Positions 11,014 through 23,936 of a stretch of 64,000 nt of DNA are shown piece by piece. The notes under the pieces were generated by a model, which ran no database searches, was not told the DNA's origin, and saw only the letters and a list, made by a program, of their open reading frames with translations. The DNA is taken from contig JYIP02000011.1 in the NCBI GenBank assembly GCA_001051155.2, positions 1,054,001 through 1,118,000 of the forward strand. The letters run 5' to 3'. Source of the stretch: Chrysoporthe austroafricana. Taxonomy: Eukaryota; Ascomycota; Sordariomycetes; Diaporthales; Cryphonectriaceae. How positions within the stretch are numbered: the stretch's first letter is position 1; every line of letters begins with the position of its first letter. Both the position numbers and the translations under genes were made by a program.

Positions 11014-11939
11014 GCCCACAGCCCAGATTCTTGAAAACCGAGCTGCTGTAGAGCTTTGATAGATTAAAAACGATATCAGGCTCAGCAGGCTTACAAGTGA
11101 GGTGAAACGGTATGACCTGCTCCCAAGTATTATAAACCAGAGCGAAAGCAGGCCACCGGAATAGAATGTTTCAAACGGAGATAGGAATAACTCGGACAGG
11201 AAAAAGACTGGGGAATAGTTGTTAAAATCGAAAGGGGATATTATTTCTATAAATCAGAAGACCCATTTTATCAAAGTTTCTATGATGTTTTTTACAGAGT
11301 GTTCAATGTAGTTGCGGTGACATACCTCCAGAGGCTGTCACAGTCTGACGGAATTTCTCTCCTAAAGTATTTCTAATATAAAGAGCACGGCCTTCCGTTG
11401 CTTCAACACACCTGTATTTACAGAGAGGTCAATCTGTCACCTCTGACCGGTCCTCTATCGAGTAGACAGACCTTCTCAAGAAGGTTTATTGTAAGTGAGG
11501 CTTAAGGCTCGGTAGCCAGGTCTTTTGATCAGCAAAGCTTCGCTTATGGTGAGCTTAGTTAATTACTAAGCGAGCAAGCGAAGCTTTGCTTAGTTGAATT
11601 CTCTCTAGGGGGTCCTGAAATCCGTATACGGACCAGGCTTGGCATGTACCCATTTGATGATTGGTCCGGACTATTCGTTCCGGGGAAGGGTTAGGGTCTT
11701 GCAGGGGTCTAGGGGTTTTGGGGGGGTCCAGGGGGTTTCCCCCTGGGAATTCGCTATAGACCTTCTGAAATTCGATTTCTATACTAAAATACCAAAATAC
11801 CAAAACGCTTTTATATTAACTATCGCTATCCTCTTTTTATACTAATTATCGCTATTCTTTTCTATTGTTATTAATATTTCGAAAAAGCGAATCAGGTATA
11901 GTATAGCATAAAATGCTATTTATAATTAAAAGCTAACGT
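11014..11939. other. Intergenic stretch downstream of sulfatase 1
   Basis: No gene recognised. It contains the hairpin at 11531-11590, G-rich text with a gggttagggt run near 11688, and a gradual slide into AT-rich sequence. Confidence 0.4.
11531..11590. repeat. 15-bp inverted repeat forming a hairpin
   Basis: agcaaagcttcgctt (11531-11545) pairs perfectly with aagcgaagctttgct (11576-11590). The 30-base loop itself holds a smaller palindrome (cttagt..actaag). It may be a remnant of a small inverted-repeat element; no target duplication was established. Confidence 0.5.
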
Positions 11940-12900
11940 TCCCAGGTTATTGCGATATCTGTAATGCCTTGCCGTAATAGAGGACGGGGTATTCAGCTAC
12001 TTATCCTTTTATAGCTTCTTGACCAGAGCTTATGATAGTGCTGCCGCTATTCGTCTTGGAAGGCTTCTGTCGATTAGGCCTTTCTTATTGCTAATTATTA
12101 TCGCAGCTATATGCAGGCTTATTGCGAGGCTATACGATAAGCTTGCCGATTAAGCTCGCTAATTAAGCTAGCTATTATCAAGCTAGCTATTATCAGGCCA
12201 GCTATTGTTAGGCTAGCTATCGTTAAGCCAGGTATCGTTAAGCTAGTAACCCTTTTAGCTAGCGCTTTTTGCGATATTGGATCCTGTTTTCGGTATTCCT
12301 ATTCGATTTGCTCTTTCAGTATCGCAAAACTAGCAAGAACAGCCTCTGCCCTTTCCCTTTCCCTTTTCTTTTCCTGAAATACAGCTAGGCATACCTATTT
12401 TGAACTAAAATATATTTTATACCCTTTTTCTTACTTTTACTATTCTTTACGTTCTTCCTTATCGTTATAGCTAATAAAAAGAAAATAAGTATAATCGCTT
12501 CTTTTAGCAAAATATTAATCCTGAAAATACGCTTAATACGGTTGCTGCTAAGTACGAATTTACTATAATTTAGCGATATTATCGTATTCAAGCCTGTTAT
12601 AGCGAAACTTATTTTCAAACCCTTATTATCGAAAAGTTACGGTTTCAGATATAATAACGCAAGACTTATATCCTTTTTTTGCAAAAAGAATTTGACAATA
12701 GCAATATTGTTTTCCTTAATAATAAAGATAATTCGCAATATCCTAACCTTTTCTCAGCCTAAGCTTAACTTGCTTATTTCGATAATAAATATTAATAATA
12801 GATTCTATTTTCTCTAGCTGGCTTATACTAGTAGCCGTAAACGAACTGGGTTTGTATATTTCTGCTAAGGATTCTGGCTAACGTTTTCTTTAGCAGGTTC
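11940..12900. mobile_element. Unclassified AT-rich, RIP-like repeat relic
   Basis: The text has the depleted CA/TG composition of the neighbouring decayed retroelements but has no intact domain and no LTRs that I can pair. It includes the 15-bp tandem array at 12140-12246. It may be the end of an old element that predates element A. Confidence 0.4.
12140..12246. repeat. 15-bp tandem repeat, about seven units
   Basis: The consensus resembles gctagctattatcaa, with units drifting by C/T and G/A changes (gctagctatcgttaa, gccaggtatcgttaa and others). The array lies inside RIP-like sequence. Confidence 0.7.
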
Positions 12901-12901
12901 T

Positions 12902-12966
12902 TCCAGAGCGACAAGCCTTCCAGACCGACAAGCCTTCCAAACCGACAAGCCTTCCAGATCGACAAG
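12902..12966. repeat. Minisatellite, left half (17-bp unit)
   Basis: Repeats of cgacaagccttccagac, four in tandem with small changes. The array stops abruptly at element A and resumes after it at 20475, so the element inserted into the array. Confidence 0.85.
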
Positions 12967-13410
12967 TATTATAAGCCAACATGCAGAACCAGGATGCGGC
13001 ACCAAAGCTACCCAAAACGGCCCACTCAGTGCCGGGATTTTCAGGCTTAGCTGCAGAACCTAACAGATGCTTACATAAGCAAGGGTTAGGGATAGATAAA
13101 ATAAGGATTATTGGATTATCAAGTAAGCTGGCAAGCCAGGCTTATTAGCTCACTTAATAAGCCAGTAATCTTATACTGAAAAGTTGGATATATAAAGACC
13201 AGATATCTACTAGATAAATAATAATAGCTTTTCAGTTATTAATCTAAATATCAATTGGACCCCGCTATTGATAATCGCCTAAGACTTATAAATATTACGA
13301 TATTCAGTAAGCGTATTTCAGTACTTAAAGCTTATATTTGGTACTGCTTTTGCTAGCATAAACCTCTTAACCTTACAGTATATTTCAGGATTGCTATAGC
13401 GTTTATAATA
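12967..13410 (+). repeat. 5' LTR of element A
   Basis: 444 bp, the same length as the 3' copy, but carrying more C-to-T and G-to-A changes at its right end. The 5-bp duplication acaag lies immediately to its left. Confidence 0.92.
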
Positions 13411-14039
13411 TTTTGATAACTCTTATTCAAGAACGGTTCAGTATATACCTTTTGGGCAATACTAGAAATACGATAGCGCTTTAGATCCCGTTTTTTTCTA
13501 GCAACCAGGCCTTTTAGGAAGGAAATCCGGTTATCCTTATTAACGAATAATTCCAGGAATAAAATATGGCCCTGTACTAATAGCTCGAAGAAATCAAAAA
13601 CAAAGTTTTCCGCCTTAACGCTTTTTAACAGGCTAAGGCTTTCAAGTTTGACAAGCCCGGGCCTTATAAAAGCATTTGCGGGGACTTTCAGGCTTTTTTA
13701 ATTCAATTCAAGGCCTACTTTAAGCATTATAGTACCCAGTTCAGGATTACTTATAATAAGATCGATTTCGCAAGAAGCCGATTCGAAAGGATAGTATTCC
13801 AGTAATAGGAACTTACTTTTCGTAATTATCTAGATAACGATAATGCATTCCGTTCCGAAAATACCAAACGCATCTTCCAGTATTATTTTAATTTCGAAAA
13901 GGCCTTTATTAAGATTTTCGGAAATCCGGACAAGCGATATATTGCAATACAGCAATTGGAAGCATTTCGGCAAATAGGATTAGCAGCAGATTATATAGCC
14001 AAATTCAGATAAATTATTGCTTATCTCGATTACGAAAAC

Positions 14040-17000
14040 GAGCTTTTTATAAACGCTTATTATGCAAGACTTAAAGAAGAAATTAAAGATAAATTCTATA
14101 AGGAAAACCGATTCGAAAAATTTAGTAAATTCATTAATAGGGCCGTTTATATCGATAATCGGCTTTACGAACGGAAATAATAATAATAGAAAAACTATAA
14201 TAATACCTTTCGGTATTAACCCAATTTTAGAAAACGCAAATTCCAATACAGCAACCGAAATAGCATAATTCATTCGGGTACGATATATGCCGGACTTATA
14301 GAACTGGACGCTTTTATGCGAGAATAATGCAAGGGAATTACTTATTATAATTGTAGCAAGAAAGGGCATATTGCCCGTAATTGCTATTAAGAGAAAAAGA
14401 AGCGAGAATGGAAGCTAGTCCCAGAAAGACAAATCAGTATTGCTTAGCAATAGAAACCCAATCAGCTAGATAATAATATCTTACTGGAATAAATAACGGA
14501 CCCTGATTATAGTAGCATAAGCTGGATAGCTTACTATTAAAATTATTATTTATTGCACTTTTTAGCAAAAGAAAGTTTAAGATAATTTTTATGCAAATTT
14601 AAAGGATAATAGCAATTCGCTATAAGAAGAAAAGGCCTATTCTATAATACAGCTATAAATAATAGCAATTCGGACTGCTTAAGCAATCCGTTAGATATTA
14701 AAGAAAAAGATTTGAGAAAATTCCCTTTAGAGATATACTTTAACCGATAATAAGAAAGGGCGGTAAAGGAAAAACTTAGTATATAAGCGCCAATACTTAG
14801 CGCTATGCTCGACGAAATAATATTACAAGATAGATAGCCAGATAATCTGCCGACCCAGATATTCGAGGAAGGACTTATCGAGAAAATAAGAAGACTAATT
14901 GCTTAGCGTATTAAACCGAATTACTCTAAGAACCGCAACTGAATAACCAAGCATATGAAAGTGGAATATTTCGTATACGGATTCATTCTGGAAGAATTCT
15001 TCCAAAGCATTCCGTTCTAAAACGGCGGATGCGAATTCCAGGAAAATAGAAGGATTAATTACTTATACTTTCGTTATTATAAACTTGCTTGGATATATTG
15101 CGTATACTATAACTGCTAAATACATTTTAGCAAGAAAGTCAAATACAATTAGTTTTCAATTAGGGAATAGAACTAATTGATCTAACCCATTATAGAATCC
15201 TAAAGGAAATATAGAAGAATTTTGTATATCAAATGCAATAACGCTTATATCGGACTACTTAACGATTATTTATAGAAATATATTCAAAGAAGAATAATAT
15301 AGGAATAATATTATATATCGGCATATTCTATTTATATGCAAAATAAAGCCAAAAAGTAATACCGATTGCAAAAAGCTAAGAAGGCAAGGCAATACGCTTA
15401 AAGCTAAGCGAGAAGGTTAGCAAAGCAAATAGCAAGATAAATACAGAACGACTTAAAAGGAAAGGATTGCTTATAAAGGGATAGCAGCCGATTAGGATTA
15501 TAAGGTCCTTATGCGCTATTACAAAAAATAAAGAAGAATATATTATTTTGAACGTATATATTGATAGGCAACGTTATAGCGTACTATTGGATAGTAGCGT
15601 ATAAGGAAATTTTATCTTGCCGGAAATCGTTAATAGGAAACGAATTCTCTGGATATAGAAGAAAGATCCCTATAGACTTAATATTATAGAAAGAAAGGCA
15701 ATAGCATATAATCTCGGTATAATCGATATGGAAACTAATTACTTATTTATCTCGATCTAAAGCTTTATAATAAATATTACTTTCGATATTATAAATACGG
15801 TATAGCATAAATTGATTTTAAGAATATTTTAATTCAAGAGATATAACTCTTATATCGATTGGACTACTAGCCAGATTTTATAGGAATAAGCCGTATTTAC
15901 TGAAATGGTCGTAATTAACGGAATAAGGAAAGACTTAATTATTAAGGATAGTATTAGGAATATGCGTTCAAACAGGCTTAGATTTACTCTTAAAGCAAAA
16001 AGACTTGCTAGAATAAAGGGAAAGGTTACAGGAATCCCGAACTTACAAATATAAATTAAAGACGGACCAAGAATTCGAGCGATTAGCGATTAGCAAAAGA
16101 CTAATCTAACGTAAAGCGTTATAAAGCTATATAGACTATAAGATTATAAGGAAATACCGCTTCCGAAATAGCAAATATAGAAGAATTACGAATAAAAGTT
16201 CGGGCTAGCATATAATAGATATCCGAAATTACTGAAAGTTAAGTTCCGAAAACAATAATAAGAAGCAAGCGAGGCAAAATATGCTTAACAGTATCTTTTG
16301 TTCTTCCAAATCTCAGAAAATAAGGAAAGACCGTTATTAGAATTCAAGAACGTACTAAAAGAATATTACGAATTCAAGAAATTATAGCAAGAGAAATTTG
16401 ATACCGGTTTACCGGAATACGGCCTTTACAACTATGAAATTCTATTAAAAGAAAGAACTTAGCCAAAATTCTATCCTATTTACAGACTTGATAAAGCAAG
16501 ATTCGAAGCATTCAGGGAATATATCGACAAAAACCTGAAAAGAGGCTATATCCGACTATTGCAATTACTTGCAAAATATTCAATCCTATTTATACCGAAA
16601 AAGAATAGCAAGCTACGATTTTGTATGAATTACTGGCAACTTAATAATATTATAATCAAGAATCGGTATTTGCTATTACTAGCAAGTGAAATGAGAGATC
16701 GATTAATAAGAGCAAAATGGTTTACTATGCTTGACTTCAAAAAAGAATATTATTATATCCGAATCAAAGAAAACGATATCTGGAAAACGGCTTTCAGAAT
16801 ACAATACGGATATTACGAATATATAATTATGCCTTTCGGACTTACAAATATACTAGTATCTTTCCAAGAGATGATTAATTATATTTTCCGCGAATTCCTA
16901 GATATTACCGTTATTATCTATTTCGATAATATCCTTATCTTTTCCAAAAATCTCAGATTATATAAGCAATACGTATATAAGGTATTCTAAATATTATAAA

Positions 17001-19130
17001 ATAACAAATTTCTAATCGAACCTAGCAAATGCTATTTTCATTAACAAAAAATCAATTATTTTGGCTATATTATCGAGCTAAGATAGATTAGTATGCAAGA
17101 AGATAAAGTCAGAATAATACGGGAATGGCTTATATTAGAGAATATTAAGGATATTAAGGCATTTTTCGGATATATTAACTTCTACCGATAATTTATCCGA
17201 AACTATAGCAAGATTATATACCCTTTTATAAACCTTACGAAAAAAGACCGAAAATTCGAATAGATCCCTAAAATATAGAAAGCATTCGACGAAATTAAAG
17301 AACGAGTTATATTAGAACCAATTTTCTGCAAAACAAATCCAGAAAAACTTTTCGAAATCGAAACCAATATATCGGATTATGCATTCGGCAGATAATTAAG
17401 CTAACGAGATAATTAAAGACATTTCAGGATCGTAAGCAATTTCTCAAAAAAATTGAATAGCCTAGAACTTAATTATAGCATTCCGGATAAGGAATTAATA
17501 GCAATTGTCAAAGCATTCGAAAAATAGCAATAATACTTAATCGGAACTAAATACCAAATTATAATGCATTCGGATTACAAAAACTTGATAATATTTATAA
17601 CTATAAAAATCTTGAATAAACGATAAATTAAATAAGCAAAATTCTTTTCGCAATTCGATTTGAAGATTATTTATTGCAAAAAATCTGAAAATAGCAAAGC
17701 AAATGCATTTAGCAAATAAGCGGACTATTAAAACATAAAGCTAAAAGAATTCCAAAATATCTTTTGGCAAGATAAAGATAGCAATTTTGTAAACGAAATT
17801 AGAAAACTCAATATAATTATCAAAATCAGTAATAACGAGAAAGGACTAGAAAGTATAACCCTTGAAAAACAGAACGAATATATCCGAAATATATATAGTA
17901 TACTAGCATATAGCTATTAAAGAATCAGAGCTATATACGAAAGAATTAAGAAATACTGGAATTTTCCAGGACTAAAGAAAAGGATTGAGAAAATCTTACG
18001 AGAATGCGATAGCTGCAAGAAAAACAAAATTAAATACTATAAGCCCTATAAGCTATTCTAATTGCTTCTTGTCCTAAAAGCAGTTTGGCAATTTATTAGC
18101 TAAGATTTCATTACTAAACTACTTCTCTTACGAAAACCCTTAATTAAAATACAATACGATAGCATCCTAATAATAGTTTGCAAACTGAACAAATATATTT
18201 ATTTCTTTCCGTATAAGGAAAGCAATATAGCAGAAAATCTCGCATATATATTCTTAAGAACGGTTATAGCCAATTATAATATACTTAAAGAAATTATTTC
18301 CGATAGAAATAAGAAGTTCGCATTAAACTTTTAGATTTTATTTACGAAATTATTCGGAATGTAATAAAAGATATTTATAATATTCCATTTACAAACGGAT
18401 AGACAAATAAAACGAACGAACCAGATTATTAAATAATATTTATAGCATTATATAAATTACGAATAGAATAATTAGATTAACTTATTGCTTTTAATATAAT
18501 TTGCATATAATAATGCAAATATAAGTATAATAAAAAAGTTATTATTTTATACATTATACGGTTATAATCCGATAGCTTATTATAACAAGTTATTAGGAAT
18601 AAATACGGAAGCAGCAAAGAAACGAATTAAGAAAATCAAGAAAATACAAAAAGAATTGCAAGAAAAATTAAAATTTATATAAGAAAGAATAACTTAATAC
18701 GCTAATTCCAAAAGAATTAAAAAACCAATTCTGCAAAAAGGAAATAAAGTTTATCTTATTTGACAAAAAGAATATATTAAAATAATCAAACCCTTTTACT
18801 TGCTGGATTACAAAAAGCTCGGACTATTCAAAATTCTAAGGAAAATCTCAGATATTAATTTTGAATTTGCATTACTTTACGGAATAAAAATCTATCCAGT
18901 CTTTCATATTTCGCTTCTTAAACTTATATTCAAAATAGCCGAAACAGATATTATAATACAAATAGAAAGTAATAAACCAAAATACGAAATGGAACGAATC
19001 TTTAAGTATCGAAAATTAACGAATTATAGAAAATATCTAATCAAATAGAAAAGATATTATTCAAGCGAAAATAGTTAAGAACTAATCAAGAATTTAGCTA
19101 ATGCGAAATAAGCATTCCAAGTTTACTGGG
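14040..19130 (+). pseudogene. Decayed gag-pol of element A
   Basis: Only short open pieces survive. The longest, 16559-16990, is the palm of the reverse transcriptase, with KLRFCMNYWQLNNI, TMLDFKKEYYYIRI, IMPFGLTNI and the YFDNILIF box, where Asn replaces a catalytic Asp. Another, 18800-19048, has FKILRKISDINFEFAL..PVFHISLL, the integrase C-terminal region that precedes the chromodomain. No function remains. Confidence 0.88.
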
Positions 19131-20030
19131 AAAAAGCAGCTACTAGGATATAAAGATCTTCCCAGTAAAACAAACCGACTAATCGAATAGCCTAATCAGG
19201 AAGCCCGCTACAATATTAATATAAGCAAACCTGTATTAATAAGAAAAAATCCGTAACTAATCAAATAAAATTGCAAATAATAAAATATTATTACTAGTTA
19301 GCGCTCGGTATTGGAATAAAGAACGATTAATCAGAAAGATTTACCAGTTAATCAGAAAAATAATTAATACTAAAAAAACCGGCCGTATTTTCGGGCCTAA
19401 TCTTTAAAATAATAACGGACTAATTAATTTCGGAACCAAATTGCTATAAGGCAGCCTCAAAATCGAAATTCTCAAAAAGAAAACCCTCAAGAACGAAAAG
19501 CTCTATAGCACGATATTCGGCCTCGGCCTTACGATACTCTTCCTCAGCCTTTTCGGCTTCTAGCTTTTTTAACTTTTCTATATTATTAATCTCTTGACGA
19601 ACGGCTTGCATTATCTTCTTATACTATATACGCTTTTGGCATTGAAAACGAAAGACTTTCTCTTCCGCCGCTTCCAGTTTATCTTCCAGTTTTTTATAAT
19701 AATAAGCTATCCTGCGCAATTCATTAAGAGTAATGCCCAATATATCGTAATGGGAACGATTAAGCCGTATGCATTCCGAATAACAAGAGGAATCCCGTTC
19801 GGAAACTTAACAAACCGGAATACCGCGACCCTTACAGAACGAATAGGAAGGCATTTGAACGGCGTATTGAAAAATCGCTTCTAAAAGAGAATCGCGATAC
19901 TGGGTCTTGAGCGAACGATTCTTTTATACTCTACCCGATATCCTAATCAAGAAAGTACGATAAGTAATAAGAAGGACCAGGGAAGCTTACAGAAATTGAT
20001 AAAGATATTAACCGATAAGACAGGAAATAA

Positions 20031-20474
20031 TATTATAAGCCAATATGCAAAACCAGGATGCAATACTAAAGCTACTCAAAACGGCTTATTTAATGCTAGG
20101 ATTTTCAGGCTTAGCTACAGAACCTAATAAATGCTTATATAAGCAAGGGTTAGGGATAGATAAGATAAGGATTATTGGATTACCAAATAAGCCGGCAAGC
20201 TAGGCTTATCAGCTTACTTAATAAGCCGGTAATCCTATATTGAAGAGTTGGATATATAAGGACTAGATATTTACTAGATAAATAGTAATAGCTTTTCAAT
20301 TATTAATTTAAGTATTAATTGGATTCTGCCATTAATAGTCGCCCAAGACTTGTGAATATTACGATACTCAGTAAGCGTATTTCAGTACTCAAGGCTTATA
20401 CTTGGCACCGCTCTTGCTAGCATAAACCTCTTGACCTTACAGTATATCTCAGGATTGCTGCAGCGTTCACAACA
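20031..20474 (+). repeat. 3' LTR of element A
   Basis: 444 bp ending in gttcacaaca at 20474, followed directly by the 5-bp duplication acaag and the resumed minisatellite. It keeps more CA/TG than the 5' copy. Confidence 0.92.
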
Positions 20475-20517
20475 ACAAGCCTTCCAGACCAATAAGCCTT
20501 CCAGACCGATAAGCCCT
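20475..20517. repeat. Minisatellite, right half
   Basis: Continuation of the 17-bp array interrupted by element A (acaagccttccagaccaat, agccttccagaccgat, and so on). Confidence 0.8.
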
Positions 20518-20882
20518 CTATCCGTACGCTCGGCACAGAAAAATCTTCCGTCTAAGCACTATCTGCAGATAAATGCTAGAAGTTAAGCCATTTAAAAAAG
20601 AGCCTCTACCAGCCAGACCAGCCAGCCTTCCAGCCTAGGGCTGGCAACCTTGCGTTGGCTATAGGAATATTACGAAGTGGAGAATGTCCTTGCAGCGTAT
20701 TTATAGCACAGGCTGTCTCCTTCTCGCCCGCTAGACTCGACTCGCAACAAAGGTACCACTACGAGGATCGCTGATCGTCAGACTCCAACTCGGATCGTTC
20801 GGATTAGAGAAATGACTGGAATGAATTATGCCTATTCTGATTTCTAGGCATCCGATGATCCTTCGGATTATTCGGACTCAAC
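20518..20882. other. Non-coding flank of element A and the solo LTR
   Basis: GC-balanced text with a local ccagccagacc-like repetition near 20610-20630. No gene seen. Confidence 0.4.
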
Positions 20883-21160
20883 TGTTACAAGGGCAGAGTC
20901 TGGGCTTGGAAGGGGTCTTCATTCAACGAGATAACTGTTAAGGTGTTCTAAGGAGTGCTGAAGAACCAGGTCTATCCTTGATTCGACGGGCTTGTTCCCG
21001 CCGTACTTATAGACCTTGGTTCTCGACGTCTGCCTCAGGCATCTATTGCACAGCCCCCTTCTTTATGCGGTTGGGCCTGACCGTTCATGCCCAACGGCGC
21101 GTAACTCGCAATGCCTTGATATCTTCCTTCCTTAGGGCACCCTTAGGTGTCCGTGTAACA
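20883..21160 (-). mobile_element. Solo LTR of the element D family
   Basis: The plus strand starts tgttacaaggg and ends gtgtaaca, and the whole 278 bp is the reverse complement of a D-type LTR (compare 41050-41349). It is flanked by an exact 5-bp duplication tcaac (20878-20882 and 21161-21165) and has no internal domain, so LTR-LTR recombination removed it. It shows little RIP-type damage and preserves a nearly unmutated family sequence. Confidence 0.9.
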
Positions 21161-22152
21161 TCAACCAACAGCTAAAATGCATTACGCCTGTTCCGCTTTC
21201 CAGATACTCGGCGATCTCAACTGCAGTCGTCTATTAGCCGCATGCTTACAACATCGTCTGACATCATCTCACTGTCGTAGTACTTAGTAGAAGACGACCG
21301 AGATCAAAGGAGAAGCAGGGGCATAGAATTTGTAATGAAGTACAGATGCGGGTAAATACAGAGAGCGGGAAATGGCTTTACTTAAAAGCAGTATAAAATA
21401 ACCAATACCGCTTTTCAAAGATATATTTTGGTTCCCACTGCTCTGTCCAATCTTCATTTGAAGCAAAGATTCGTATCAATTCTGCTTGGTAGACCATCGG
21501 CGATCACATCCACAGTCAGCGAGCTAAATGCACGCGATTCTGGACAGTCTTGTCTTGCCCCCATCTCACATAATCTCATCAATATACAGACAGCATGTGT
21601 GAAACCGCGTCTGCTTTCGAACAGAACAAGAAATGATATACATGCGATCTTCAAGGGATGCGGCTATACCAACCGCGCATTCAGCTACGCCCTCTCTCAT
21701 CTGACCTAATCTCACCGTCATACAGAAGTGAGCAATTAATACCATTGACAAATTTGAGTCTCAACCACCGTCTGTCTCATACTACACAGGATTTATCACG
21801 GGGCCATGAAGACCCAATACGGCAGAAACATTGTCGATCAAGAGTCCCTGTATGTTCCAGATGGGCGATGTTCACCAATGTGATCTCTTCCCGCAATATG
21901 TCCCAGACCCCACAGGATCAGATGGGAGGTAGCAGGTCTCAGAATGACGTGGAAGGCTGTTAATCAGAGGACTTCTGGTAAAGATGTTGATGGGTACTCC
22001 TGGAGACAGGTAGACCTTTCGTGTATAAAAGGACAGACAAGTCTGCCCTCCTATGTGGTTCCTGTTGAACTTTATCCACTCATCTACACCACTTCGAACC
22101 CCAAATCTTCGCATGATCCAAGATTGTCAAGTCCCAGAATACCGGATCCACC
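21161..22152. other. Intergenic region upstream of the small secreted peptide gene
   Basis: No gene recognised. A TATAAAA box (in gtgtataaaagg, about 22021-22032) lies about 130 bp before the ATG at 22153 and is a good promoter candidate. Confidence 0.45.
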
Positions 22153-22433
22153 ATGCAGTTCATCTATTTCAGCCTTGCTGCCATCTTTGGCCTCGCTATG
22201 GCCGCTCCCAATGCTGAGCTCGGTGGACATGAAAAGAAGGTGCGTCGCTCCATGTCGTCGGCCATAAAAGCTGCACGCATGCTCGAGCAGCCAGGTCTTG
22301 CGGAAGTTCTAATTTAGAATCGAAAAAAACATAGGCATGCCTAAGCCTGTACAACTCTTGCGATATTCCAAACGTCGATGAAGATTGCTGTGCTGGTTTG
22401 TACTGTGACGGTGGAACCTGCCTGCAAGCCTAA
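22153..22433 (+). CDS. Small secreted knottin-like cysteine-rich peptide
   Basis: Exon 1 (22153-22239) encodes a signal peptide (MQFIYFSLAAIFGLAMA) and a short pro-segment ending in a dibasic KK. A 95-bp GT..AG intron follows (22240-22334). Exon 2 (22335-22433) encodes 32 residues with six cysteines spaced C-x6-C-x8-CC-x4-C-x4-C, the classic inhibitor cystine knot spacing. Phases match and the stop is TAA. Total 61 residues. The likely route is secretion, Kex2-type cleavage after KK, and a disulfide-knotted extracellular peptide. Reading through the intron gives a different, cysteine-free tail and no knot, which favours the spliced model. Function is unknown: antimicrobial, effector-like or protease-inhibiting roles are all possible for knottins, and the sequence does not choose between them. 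Confidence 0.72.
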
Positions 22434-23936
22434 AGGCCGGCCAATTCCAGCTAGTTGGTGGCAGCTGCTCCTGGTAAGTGTGACGCACTAATATACCATC
22501 ATTGAAGACATTACAAGACTTCTAATGGTTGGCCAGAAGCGTATCAGGACTTGAAAAATTCTGCAAGAAACCTAGCATAGATATCGGTCAGGCCACTACG
22601 TGTAGACAGCGAAGGGGGAGAAATAGACTCGGCTACAATACTCATATCGTTCAACACAATATGAAGTAGCAACTATCATTAAATAGCCGAATACAATTCT
22701 CACTACCAAGTAAACTCTGACACTAGACTCGGTCTTCTGGAGCCCCTTTGAACCGGTAGCATAGTTCCCATGAAGCTATCTCAAGCTCACTAGTATCCGA
22801 GTTGAGATTTTGAAATCTCCCAGAATTCCGAATTTTGCATGTGTCCTTACCCTTCTCAGATCTTCTGCACTCTTTACATATGAAATTAACTGCTACTGTC
22901 TAGTGGCCCAAAATGCTATTTACAATCACTATTCACAAGCTGTTTCCATCTTCCGAAAGCGCTCGGGAGACGGCTTGCAATGAAATACCCCTTACTGTTT
23001 ACGATGAATAAAAAGACATAACGGGTATTGATAAAAAAAATGTCCGAAACCTTTGAAAAGTGGAATGAAGCCTTTTATCCAAGAAATTTGTGTAGCAGCG
23101 GATCGGAGCCCGGCACGGAAACCAGATTTCTATTTGATATCCTTCTATCTTGACGTGAAAGCAGTCACTAACTATCCGTTCTGTTTCACGGAACTAATAC
23201 GACTCCTGTCTCTGAGACAGAGTTGCAAAAGTGGAACCAAAGCTATCGTAGTTCATAACTACATTTTCAAGCTCCTTACCGAGCTCCGTCTCGAAGCAGT
23301 ACTTAAAAACCCAATCTGGGAACATATTCTTAAAAGGGGTTCTACATGAGCATAAAGATTCTATAAAGCATATTAACTTTTTGTTAAACATAAATACTCT
23401 AGTCTACCTGCTACCTTTAACTATTACTTCAATATTTACGTACGATCGTACTTAATGCTCAGCTATATTACTAAGGCTTGGATCTAGGTCTAGCCGGAAC
23501 GCTCATTCAATATCGGTAGGCTAGCAGTTAAAGCAAATGAAAATATTATAGAAGGGCTGCTATTAGTATCGGCTCCCAGAGAGTAGTACCTTAGCAATCC
23601 CCAAAGTGGACCTTATAATGCAGCTCCTTCTTTAGAAGATCGCGTAATTCGCTAAGCGCGATAAGCAATTCCGCAAAAGGCTTTAAACAAAAAGTACGGG
23701 AAATTGATACATACGACTTTGTGCTAATAGATTGAATATTAACCCGAAGTCAAAAACCTTTTCTATTCCATTTCAAGTTCGCTAAGCCTTTCACGCCGAC
23801 GTCTTTGAGCTACATAACGAAGCTAGACTCGAGACGAACTTTATCAGCTGCAATCTCAACATTGCGAGGAGCACCTCGTGAAAATCCGCGCATGATGGAA
23901 GTCTACGACGATCCCTTACAGCTCGCTTAGGGTTTA
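22434..23936. other. Non-coding stretch, nothing recognised
   Basis: One 98-codon open frame (23053-23349, plus) has no recognisable domain or signal and I do not call it. The last several hundred bases are AT-richer. Confidence 0.4.

Larger units (their letters stand above)
12967..20474 (+). mobile_element. Element A: full-length Ty3/Gypsy chromodomain retrotransposon, RIP-inactivated
   Basis: A 7508-bp element with two 444-bp LTRs (12967-13410 and 20031-20474), each beginning tattataagcc and ending ttcacaaca or its mutated form tttataata. The ancestral ends would be TGTT..AACA. The 5-bp duplication acaag is exact (12962-12966 and 20475-20479). In order it holds gag with a zinc knuckle near 14341-14385 (first Cys changed to Tyr), a protease near 15560 (LLDSSV), reverse transcriptase (about 16440-17000; YFDN replaces YVDD), RNase H (about 17290-17640), integrase with zinc region and core (about 17890-18500), and a chromodomain (about 18990-19130). 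Stops are everywhere, many as TGG to TAG. It is related to elements B and C. Confidence 0.93.

Noticed and set aside
23053..23349. 98-codon plus-strand open frame
   Set aside because: No signal peptide, domain or neighbouring splice sites; not distinguishable from chance.
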